Positions 41,660 to 48,149 of a stretch of DNA of 48,149 nt are shown one piece after another. The DNA is from Planctomycetota bacterium. GTDB lineage: Bacteria > Planctomycetota > JACOTG01. The stretch is from the NCBI GenBank assembly GCA_016178505.1, contig JACOTG010000009.1:1-48149 (forward strand), read 5' to 3'. How positions within the stretch are numbered: the first letter of the stretch is position 1; each line of letters starts with the position of its first letter. The notes beneath the pieces are model-generated. The model was not told the origin of the DNA. It ran no database searches and saw only the letters and a list, made by a program, of their open reading frames with translations. A program made the translations under genes and the position numbers.

Positions 41660-42058
41660 GTGAGGTTCCTTTCTGTTGGACTCGGCGTCACCGCATTGCG
41701 AGTCATCGGCAGTCGTGCCTTTTCGATAGCCCGCGCCGGCTCGCGCGACGGCACCGGCCCGGCGCCTCACCAGCAATCGATGGGCCTCGATCCGCCTCGT
41801 CAAAGCGCGCGTCCGTCACGGCGACGACGCCGACATTCGGTCAGGACTACAACACGCTGTTCGTTTCATCCCTCGCGACGGAAGGCATCGCATGCGCCTC
41901 TACAGTCGACTCTTCAGGAAGACGTCCGCGTCGACGCGTTCGCCTCCGTCACGGAGCCATTGCGGCTCGACGTTTGCGGAAACGCGTTTCAACCGATCGC
42001 CGGATCATCCGAGTCGGCAGACGACGCATCACCGGACAAGCCGAGGAGGCCACGAGTC
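41660..42058. other. Divergent intergenic region
   Basis: 399 bases between the small membrane protein (minus) and the crystallin-like protein (plus). The plus-strand frame is open throughout but has no family features. I see no RNA gene, repeat or clear promoter; GAGGAGG at 42043-42049 is the ribosome site of the next gene. Confidence 0.4.
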
Positions 42059-42484
42059 ATGACGAAACCACGGACGAGGCGGCGCACTTTCTGCACGATC
42101 GCCGCCCTTTTCCTTTCGATCGCTTACGCCGCATGTAGTAGTCACAAGGCGCGGATCCCGGCCAATCCGAATCCCGCCTCGATCGACGGCTGCTGGGTCG
42201 ATGTTTTCGACGCGGACGACTTCAACGGAGACAAGGCTCACGACCGAATCGCGGGGCCCGGAGAGTGGAGCACCTTGCGTGATCTGCCCGGCGCAGCGAA
42301 GGTCGATTGGGCCAACAAGATCGACAGCCTGATCGTGGGCCCGCACGCGCGCCTGCACGTTTGGAAGGACGAAGGGTTCGAAAGCACGCACTGGGAGTTC
42401 GGCCCGAAGACCCAGGTCGCGAGCCTCGAGAAGTACAACGCGGGCAACCAAATCGAATCCATGAAGCTGGAGTACGTCCCATAA
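42059..42484 (+). CDS. Exported beta/gamma-crystallin-like protein
   Basis: 141 residues from the ATG at 42059 with GGAGG ten bases upstream. The N-terminus TFCTIAALFLSIAYAACSSH is a signal peptide, perhaps a lipoprotein signal (YAAC, an imperfect lipobox). The mature part shows two crystallin-type units: GCWVDVFDADDFNGDKAHDR, GPGEWSTLRDLPGAAK, IDSLIVGPHARLHVWKDEGF and ESTHWEFGPKTQVASLEKY (W-x-x-x-F/G-P repeats of beta/gamma-crystallin Greek keys). Such bacterial proteins often bind calcium and are found at the surface or in the periplasm. Convergent with the SIMPL gene at 42506. Confidence 0.7.
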   Translation: MTKPRTRRRTFCTIAALFLSIAYAACSSHKARIPANPNPASIDGCWVDVFDADDFNGDKAHDRIAGPGEWSTLRDLPGAAKVDWANKIDSLIVGPHARLHVWKDEGFESTHWEFGPKTQVASLEKYNAGNQIESMKLEYVP

Positions 42485-42505
42485 CGCGCGAGTGATCCGC
42501 CTCGC

Positions 42506-43270
42506 TCACTTCTTGAGAAGAAACGTCACGTAGACGCTTGCGCGAATGGCGATCTGGCCCAGCGCGATCGTGTCTGGGACGTCGCTTCGACCGGCGGGTT
42601 CTTGCACGGAGATTTGAGACAACACGCGTCGCGAACTTCCCCTGTCCCATCCCCACCAATTCGACGAATAGCACCCTGGCGAGCCCGAGTAACCTTCGCC
42701 GATCTGAATGGGATCGCCTACCGTCTGCCCTAGAGCGGCGGCCATCTTGTCCGCCTTCTCCTTCGCCGCCTTGAGCGCGAGATCCCGAGCTTGCTCTCGG
42801 TACTTCTTGAGTTCAGTCGTCTGATAATCGATCCCGTGGATGAAATTGACGCCGGCCTGAAGAGTCGACGCAACGAGTTCTTCGGCCTTGGCAGGGTCGT
42901 TGACAGTCACGACGAGAGAGCTGCGAGCGATGTAGGTCTTCGTCGGGACCCTTGGATAGTCGGGATTCCAGCATGGTTGAAGGCTCGAGTGTTCCGTTTG
43001 AACGTCGCCGTCGGGAATGTCGAACCCTTTGATCGCTGCGATGGTCTTCTTCACGATTTCGTCGTTCTTCTGCTTCGCGGCGCTGATCTCTGGATCCGAG
43101 GTTTCGATTCCGAGGCCGATCACGATCCTGTCTGGAGTCACGTTCACGACCGCATCGCCCCCGACGGAGATCTTCGGCCGCAGGTCATATAGCGGCATTT
43201 GTCGCGACCAGGCCGGACTGCTTCCCATCGCCAACGCCGTCAATAGAGCACCCACGATTTGCTTTTTCAT
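42506..43270 (-). CDS. SIMPL domain (DUF541) exported protein
   Basis: 254 residues with a Sec signal peptide (KKQIVGALLTALAMGSSPAW, cut near residue 22). SIMPL/DUF541 marks are present: ISVGGDAVVNVTPDRIVIGL, ETSDPEISAAKQKNDEIVKK, a segment ending VNDPAKAEELVASTLQAGVN, IHGIDYQTTEL, DLALKAAKEKADKMAAALGQ and the final strand IAIRASVYVTFLL. The domain forms large oligomeric barrels in a few studied members (the BP26/YggE group) and is associated with oxidative-stress or periplasmic functions that are not well defined. The two extra Cys (SGSPGCYSSNWWGW and PCWNPDYP) lie in loops and could pair. Ribosome site AGGAA is three bases before the ATG. Confidence 0.88.
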   Translation of the reverse strand: MKKQIVGALLTALAMGSSPAWSRQMPLYDLRPKISVGGDAVVNVTPDRIVIGLGIETSDPEISAAKQKNDEIVKKTIAAIKGFDIPDGDVQTEHSSLQPCWNPDYPRVPTKTYIARSSLVVTVNDPAKAEELVASTLQAGVNFIHGIDYQTTELKKYREQARDLALKAAKEKADKMAAALGQTVGDPIQIGEGYSGSPGCYSSNWWGWDRGSSRRVLSQISVQEPAGRSDVPDTIALGQIAIRASVYVTFLLKK

Positions 43271-43491
43271 TCGTTCCTCGGTTCCTCAGATGGGCGCGAT
43301 GCTCCGCTTCGCCGTTGGACGATCTCGCATCGGACGGACGGCGCGAGCCGCGCTGATCTAGAGGAAGACGCAGATCGTGAACGCTTACTTCCCACGGATA
43401 CGCGGAGAAAAACCGGCGTATCTCGCTCACGATGCGGAGCCGAGTGTTCGTCTCGGACGGCCCATCGTTCGTCGAAGGCTACGCGCGCGCG

Positions 43492-44013
43492 CTAGAACCC
43501 GATCCTCGTGCCGTGGGCTTTCGCGCGCGTGCCGCCTTCCGTGGGGGCGCCGGAGTCGTCGAGCATCTCGAGCGTGAGCGTCGAGTCGTAGGACGATCCG
43601 CCGCTCGAGAGCGTGATGTGCTCGGTGAGCACGCCGCAGCCGGACGGCGTCCAGCCGCCGCCGTCGGAGAGGACCTCGAAGCGCGAGGGCGCCTTCGTGT
43701 TGAAGAACCAATAGCGCGCCTCGAACGTCCTCGGCCCCGTGGCTCGCCACACGCCGTAGGCGGGCGGCACCGGCGGCGCCTCGTCGTAGTTCGCAGACTC
43801 CGTCATCGTGCCGCCGGCGTTGAAGACGCACATGAGCTGCAAATTCTTGATCGACGCGAACGGTCCGCTCTCGACCGTGACGCTCGAGCGCCACGCGCCG
43901 ACGAGTTCGGCTGCGGCCGGCGACTCGGATCGCGCGGACGGCGTCGCCGCGCAACCTGCGACCAGCAACACGATCGCAGCCACGGCCAGACACGACGTGA
44001 ATTCCAATCTCAT
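43492..44013 (-). CDS. Putative lipoprotein
   Basis: 173 residues from the ATG at 44013 (GAGGA five bases upstream). A clear lipoprotein signal ends LLVAGC with Cys21. The mature part is one beta-rich domain: ELVGAWRSSVTVESGPFASI, MCVFNAGGTMTESANYDE, YGVWRATGPRTFEARYWFFN and STLTLEMLDDSG, resembling the lipocalin-like/META-type folds used for small-molecule binding (G-x-W start, alternating strands). No specific family. The 221-base gap before the SIMPL gene (43271-43491) shows nothing. Confidence 0.75.
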   Translation of the reverse strand: MRLEFTSCLAVAAIVLLVAGCAATPSARSESPAAAELVGAWRSSVTVESGPFASIKNLQLMCVFNAGGTMTESANYDEAPPVPPAYGVWRATGPRTFEARYWFFNTKAPSRFEVLSDGGGWTPSGCGVLTEHITLSSGGSSYDSTLTLEMLDDSGAPTEGGTRAKAHGTRIGF

Positions 44014-44136
44014 GATCGTCCTCGATGAATGCTCCTGCGAGCCGTCGGGCGCGTGATCACGGCGATCGTCGCGTTCGACCGACGAAGTGCGGCATGATCG
44101 CATGGACGCCGAGCATCGGGATGCAAACGGACGGCT

Positions 44137-45009
44137 TTACGGGTGCGCGAGCGTCGCGTCGATCGTCAGCGCGATGCCGTTTTGCGACGGATCGCGGAAC
44201 GGGGCGCTGTCGCCGCGCGCCTCGATCGCGACGCCGATCGCCCGCAGTCGGCCCACGACGCGCTCGAACTCCGCGCGGTCGGCGACGCGGATCTCGAAGT
44301 GCCGCAGCCCCGTCGATCCCGGCGGCGGAGGCGGCGCGCCGACGCCCTGCCACGTGTTGAGCCCGATGTGATGGTGATAGCCGCCGGCCGCGACGAACAG
44401 CGCCGACGTCCCCCACTGTTGCCGAAGCTCGAAGCCGAGCCCGTCGACGTAGAAGCGCCGCGCCGCTGTGAGGTCCGCGACGTGGAGGTGCACGTGCCCG
44501 ATCGTCGTCCCCGCAGCGAGGCCGCTCCGATGCTCGTCGTCGCGCGACAACTCGGAGAGGACGTCTTCGAGATCGAGCGGGTCGGTCCCCATCGCAAGGC
44601 GCCCGTGCTCGAGCGGCCACTCGTCGCGCGGACGATCGCGATAGATCTCGATGCCGTTCTCGTCGGGATCGCTCAGGTAGAGCGCTTCGCTCACGCCGTG
44701 GTCGGCCGCGCCCGTCATCGCCGTGCGCGTGCGAACGAGTTCCGCGAGAGCGCGCGCCAGATCGCGCCGCGACGGCACGAGCAATGCGAAGTGATAGAGC
44801 CCCGTCGTCCCGCTCGCCGGCCGCGCCGCGCGATCCTCGAGGAGAGCGAGCAAGTCGCCCCCGGTTACCCCGAGCCGCGCTGTCGAGCCCTCGCGCCGAT
44901 TCACGCGGAGCCCGATGCGCTCCTCGTAAAACGCGATCGAGCGAGACAGGTCGCGAACCGTGAGATGAACGGGCCCGACTCGCGTGCGTTCGTCAATGCT
45001 GTTCGACAT
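44137..45009 (-). CDS. Two-domain VOC (catechol 2,3-dioxygenase/glyoxalase-like) protein
   Basis: 290 residues, cytosolic. Two vicinal-oxygen-chelate modules: residues ~10-130 (GPVHLTVRDLSRSIAFYEER, GLYHFALLVPSRRDLARAL, LSDPDENGIEIYRDRP) and ~168-285 (GHVHLHVADLTAARRFYVDG, GGYHHHIGLNTW, LRHFEIRVADRAEFERVVGR, DPSQNGIALTI). The first module has the His-His-Glu metal set (H in VHLTV, H in YHFAL, E in IEIY). In the second module the final acid is replaced (IALTI), so only one metal site may be active. This is the layout of CatE-type dioxygenases; the natural substrate is unknown. Confidence 0.85.
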   Translation of the reverse strand: MSNSIDERTRVGPVHLTVRDLSRSIAFYEERIGLRVNRREGSTARLGVTGGDLLALLEDRAARPASGTTGLYHFALLVPSRRDLARALAELVRTRTAMTGAADHGVSEALYLSDPDENGIEIYRDRPRDEWPLEHGRLAMGTDPLDLEDVLSELSRDDEHRSGLAAGTTIGHVHLHVADLTAARRFYVDGLGFELRQQWGTSALFVAAGGYHHHIGLNTWQGVGAPPPPPGSTGLRHFEIRVADRAEFERVVGRLRAIGVAIEARGDSAPFRDPSQNGIALTIDATLAHP

Positions 45010-45083
45010 TCGTGCAACCTCCGGCGATGTCGATGCACGGTATCAAGCAACTCCGCCGCGCCGCCAGGGTCGAGCGAACGCGC

Positions 45084-47027
45084 CTAGCGTCGTACTCGAA
45101 GGACGATCGCGTTCGTGACGCTCGCGGGTCGCGTCGCCTGCGATCCCGAGTCCTCGATGAGTCCTTGCAATGTCACGGTGCCCGGTCGGCGGATCCCGCG
45201 ACGCAGGCGTCCGACGACGGACGGAGCGGGCGTCGTCGGAAACGTCGCGGCGCCGAGACGCGGATCGAAGTTGTTGCCGATCGCGATCGGTTGCGGCGAG
45301 GCGCCGACGTCGAGCGGCGTCGGAAACGCGATCGTGCCGATCCCGCCCGACAGCGCTCGAACCGTGGCGGCCGTCGGCGCTCCCGCCCACACATACAGGG
45401 CGAAACGAGCACGAGCGCGACTCGACGGCGCGAGCATGACGACCGCAATCTCGCGGGGTTGCTCGATCGTGATCTCGCGCGTCGCCGAATCTCCGTGGAC
45501 GCCATTCACGAGCAGCACGTCCTCCGGATCCCCGCGGCCGACGTTGACGTTCCCGTATCGCGACGCGATCTCCGGCGGCTCGAACGTAAACGCGGCGGGC
45601 AGCGTCTGAACCCGTCCGCGGATCGTCACCGAGACGTCGACGGTGCCCGAGCCCACCGGAGTGCGAACGGTGATCCGATCCGGCGACGCGTCGAGCACGG
45701 TCGCCGCGCTCGCGCCAAACGAAACGGTTGCTTGTCCATAATCGAGGAGGCGCACGCCGTGGACGTGAACGATCTCACCGCCGCGTTCGTCCCCGCGGCT
45801 CGGCACGACCGACTCGACTCGGGCGCAACTCGCCGTCAAGTCCGATCGGTTGAGCACGATCGAAACGGCGCCGGGGTAACGCGGCCAATCCCGGGATTGA
45901 CTGTCGATCACGGGAAACGCGAGATCCGGCAGGCAATCGTCGTCGAAGTCCGCCGCGGCGAGATTCTGTGGCGTCGTTTCCCCGGCGGAAAACTCGACGG
46001 GTGAATCGAACATTCCGGGGCCGGAGCGTCGCAACACCGCGAGATCGTATCGACCGTAGACCGCGTCGATGTTGTTTTGGACGACGAGATCACGCTGTCC
46101 GTCGCCGTCCACGTCGACGGCGATCACATGATCGGGCCGATTGCGCAACGGCAGAATGCCGCGCGACGTGAAGCCGCCCACGCCGTCGCCGTGAAACCAC
46201 TCGATTCCGAACGCACTGCTCGTGACCGCCAGGTCCAAGTGGCCGTCGTCGTCCAGATCCGCGACGACGCCATTGAACGTGCCCAATCCCGACGTTTGAA
46301 TTCGCGATCGAAAACTAGACCCGCCAGCGCCGTCTCCGCGATACACCAACAAATCGCTCGGCCAAGACCCAGCGGGAGTCGAAGCGGACACGATGATGTC
46401 CGGCAGTCCGTCCTCGTCGAAATCACCGACGAGCAACGGTGGGATCGACGCAGCCGCGGGTATGACGACGGGTCGCGGCGGCGCGAAGGCACCACTTCCG
46501 TCGCCGAGCAGGACGGCAACGCCACCGAGGACCATTGAATAGACGACGAGATCGGGATACCCATCGGCGTTGACGTCCGCGGAGACGAGAACCGGAGCAT
46601 CCGGCAACGTCCCGCTCATCCCTACGTCGACGAATGTGCCCGTGCCTGTGCCGAGGAATACGCTCATGCTGAACCCGGCGTAGTTACCGACCACGAGATC
46701 GAGGTGGCCATCGCCGTTGAGGTCGACGGCAATGATCGTCATCGGTTCTGGCCGCGTGGTCAGCTCGCCGCGGCGCGCCAGGTTTCCGCGTCCATCGCCG
46801 AAGAACAAGAGGACTTGACCATTGTCTAGCGAGGTGCCCTCGAAGGCAGTCTCGGCGACATCGACGTGGCCATCCTCGTCGAAATCACCGGTGGCCAGAC
46901 CATGCGTCTGGTGTCCGCTCTCAAACGTTCGCGGAGGATCGAACGCGAGTTGTCCCGGACTCGGTTGAGCGAACGCCGCAAGCGAGAGGATGAAGAGACT
47001 CGCGCCACGATTCAGAGAAGAATTCAC
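45084..47027 (-). CDS. Exported FG-GAP/VCBS propeller protein with IPT/TIG domain and shared C-terminal tail
   Basis: 647 residues from a GTG at 47027 with GGGAGGT five bases upstream; signal peptide to about residue 26 (AFAQPSPGQ). Residues ~40-400 carry seven calcium-loop repeats of the type D-x-D-x-D-G-x-x-D-L-x-V (DFDEDGHVD, DLNGDGHLDLVVGN, DVNADGYPDLVV, DFDEDGLPDIIV, DLDDDGHLDLAV, DVDGDGQRDLVV, DFDDDCLPDLAF), just enough for one seven-bladed integrin-like propeller. An IPT/TIG domain (about 404-483) follows, then the tail (490-647), starting RYGNVNVG and ending ASVTNAIVLRVRR. Probably a calcium-stabilised surface or extracellular binding protein. It shares its IPT-tail half with the Kelch protein at 34854. 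Confidence 0.88.
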   Translation of the reverse strand: MNSSLNRGASLFILSLAAFAQPSPGQLAFDPPRTFESGHQTHGLATGDFDEDGHVDVAETAFEGTSLDNGQVLLFFGDGRGNLARRGELTTRPEPMTIIAVDLNGDGHLDLVVGNYAGFSMSVFLGTGTGTFVDVGMSGTLPDAPVLVSADVNADGYPDLVVYSMVLGGVAVLLGDGSGAFAPPRPVVIPAAASIPPLLVGDFDEDGLPDIIVSASTPAGSWPSDLLVYRGDGAGGSSFRSRIQTSGLGTFNGVVADLDDDGHLDLAVTSSAFGIEWFHGDGVGGFTSRGILPLRNRPDHVIAVDVDGDGQRDLVVQNNIDAVYGRYDLAVLRRSGPGMFDSPVEFSAGETTPQNLAAADFDDDCLPDLAFPVIDSQSRDWPRYPGAVSIVLNRSDLTASCARVESVVPSRGDERGGEIVHVHGVRLLDYGQATVSFGASAATVLDASPDRITVRTPVGSGTVDVSVTIRGRVQTLPAAFTFEPPEIASRYGNVNVGRGDPEDVLLVNGVHGDSATREITIEQPREIAVVMLAPSSRARARFALYVWAGAPTAATVRALSGGIGTIAFPTPLDVGASPQPIAIGNNFDPRLGAATFPTTPAPSVVGRLRRGIRRPGTVTLQGLIEDSGSQATRPASVTNAIVLRVRR

Positions 47028-47211
47028 CTGCCACCTCCCGATGATCCGGACCCAGTCGCCCCCTCCAGCGCCGCGGCGGCAATGACGTTCTCATGGGATG
47101 AAGGCAAGGGGTCGGCCCGAACGAACGGAGAATCTCGATCGCCTGCTGCATCGGCGTTTCGTCCCGCGACCACTGGTGCGACGCGGTTGCGACGGGTAGG
47201 CTTCGATCGTC

Positions 47212-48149
47212 ATGAGCGACGCACGCCCTCCAATCGAAACCGTCTCGCACTATCGCCTGCTCGAGCCGCTCGGGCACGGCGCCATGAGCGAGGTGTGGCT
47301 CGCCGAGGACACGCACTTGCCGCGGAAAGTCGCGGTGAAGCTTCTCGCGCGACACCTCGCCAACGACCGCGAGGCGATCGATCGTCTGCTTCGCGAGGCG
47401 CGCGCCGCCGCAAGCGTGGATCACCCGGCGGTGGTCACGGTCTACGAAGCGGGGTTGGAGAGCGACGTGCCCTACCTCGTCATGCAGCGAGTCGAGGGCG
47501 AAACGCTCGCCGAACGATTGCGACAAGGATCGATGCCGATCGACGAGGCCATCGCCATCGGAGCGACGATCGCCGACGCGCTCGCCGAGGTGCACGCGAT
47601 CGGCATCGTGCATCGCGATCTCAAGCCGTCGAACGTCATGCTCACGGCGCACGGCCCGAAAATCCTCGACTTCGGCCTCGCGAGCGTGCGCGGCGCGGTG
47701 ACGCTGACGACCGCCGGCACCGCGATGGGAACGCCGCTGTGGATGAGCCCGGAGCAGATGCGCGGGCGCCCCGCCGACAATCGCTCCGACCTCTGGGCGC
47801 TCGGCGTGATGCTTTACCAGATGCTCACCGGGAAGCCGCCGTTCGCCGGCGAGTCGCTCGAAGCGCTCTTCCAGCAAGTGCTGCACGAGAACCCGACGCC
47901 GCCAAGCACACTTCGCCCCGAGATCGTCGCGCCGGTCGATTTCGCGGTGATGAAGCTCCTGCGGAAGGACGCGGCGCACCGTTACGCGCACGCGGAGGAT
48001 CTGCTCGCCGACCTCGCGCCGAGCGAACCGCGCCGCGGCGCCTCGACGTCGCGAATCGACATGGCGCTCCCGTCGCCGAGGCTCGCCGTCCTGTACTTCG
48101 AGGTGATGAGCGGCGACCCCGACGACGAGTATCTCGCGGCGGGGCTCAC
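47212..48149 (+). CDS. Serine/threonine protein kinase, partial (cut by the window edge)
   Basis: 312 complete codons are present and the frame is open at the edge. The Hanks-type kinase domain (about 13-270) is complete: glycine loop GHGAMSEVW, Lys43 in VAVK, HRDLKPSN (Asp136), DFG (Asp153), a SPEQM segment in place of APE, and SDLWALGVMLYQMLTGKPPF. After it, RLAVLYFEVMSGDPDDEYLA is the start of the FlgO/adenylate-cyclase-type domain often fused to such kinases and followed by TPR repeats, so the protein is probably much longer and soluble. No membrane helix is seen yet. It is divergent from the FG-GAP gene with 184 bases between. Confidence 0.9.
   Translation, partial: MSDARPPIETVSHYRLLEPLGHGAMSEVWLAEDTHLPRKVAVKLLARHLANDREAIDRLLREARAAASVDHPAVVTVYEAGLESDVPYLVMQRVEGETLAERLRQGSMPIDEAIAIGATIADALAEVHAIGIVHRDLKPSNVMLTAHGPKILDFGLASVRGAVTLTTAGTAMGTPLWMSPEQMRGRPADNRSDLWALGVMLYQMLTGKPPFAGESLEALFQQVLHENPTPPSTLRPEIVAPVDFAVMKLLRKDAAHRYAHAEDLLADLAPSEPRRGASTSRIDMALPSPRLAVLYFEVMSGDPDDEYLAAGL

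Noticed and set aside
1..48149. Prophage, complete insertion sequence or CRISPR array
   Set aside because: No integrase, transposase, capsid, terminase or Cas-like protein and no regularly spaced repeats were found; the only tandem repeat is the 19-bp array at 12762.

Overview
The window is 48 kb of GC-rich chromosomal DNA with GC-rich codon use, strong GGAGG-type ribosome sites and short gaps. The content suggests a free-living, Gram-negative-like bacterium that exports many large proteins: Sec signal peptides, lipoprotein signals, Kelch and FG-GAP propellers, HYR, Ig-like and IPT/TIG domains, CHRD domains, a c-type haem motif, and the lipid-carrier phosphatase UppP. The repeated TWEWDG Kelch style and the toroid protein ending in LPIFQR remind me of Planctomycetota. 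That placement is inference; there is no rRNA or other phylogenetic marker. No prophage, complete insertion sequence, CRISPR array or rRNA operon was seen.

Layout. 0-5.4 kb: a queuosine-salvage glycosylase, then two secreted proteins sharing a paralogous propeller. 5.4-8.9 kb: a gene-poor stretch, a membrane protein translationally coupled to a B12-binding radical SAM enzyme, and an ORF6N protein. 9-14.9 kb: a secreted ComEC-like metallo-beta-lactamase-fold hydrolase, a secreted alpha/alpha-toroid protein, and a large anchored protein with carboxypeptidase-regulatory-like domains; a 19-bp tandem repeat lies between the last two. 15-19.1 kb: an S9 peptidase lipoprotein, a MarR regulator in an operon with an SRPBCC protein, and uppP. 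19.2-28.6 kb: a haem/CHRD exported protein, a possible Tat-exported SRPBCC protein, a second carboxypeptidase-regulatory-like protein, an HExxH peptidase, and two CHRD proteins. 28.6-31 kb: a toxin-antitoxin island with an intact HigBA-type pair, HicB with a truncated HicA, and an RHH/RelE-type pair, next to a decayed piece of a CHRD-type gene. 31-37.4 kb: another HExxH protein, two alpha/beta hydrolases, a small conserved protein, and a Kelch protein. 37.5-41.1 kb: a minus-strand run of small cytoplasmic genes (GNAT, SnoaL-like, DUF2199 and others). 41.4-48.1 kb: small envelope proteins, a SIMPL protein, a VOC dioxygenase-like protein, an FG-GAP protein, and a serine/threonine kinase cut by the right edge.

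The most interesting signal is a C-terminal domain of about 160-180 residues. It starts with an R-x-GNVN-type motif and ends at the protein C-terminus with a V-S-x-TNAV-type motif. It is attached to five exported proteins with unrelated front ends (haem/CHRD, two CHRD, Kelch+IPT, FG-GAP+IPT), and a sixth copy has decayed. This could be a surface-sorting or anchoring tail not described under a name I know. The toxin-antitoxin island is the second point of interest: it has a perfect 20-bp palindrome lying exactly between the -35 and -10 boxes of the HigBA-type pair, and a hicA cut short in mid-domain.
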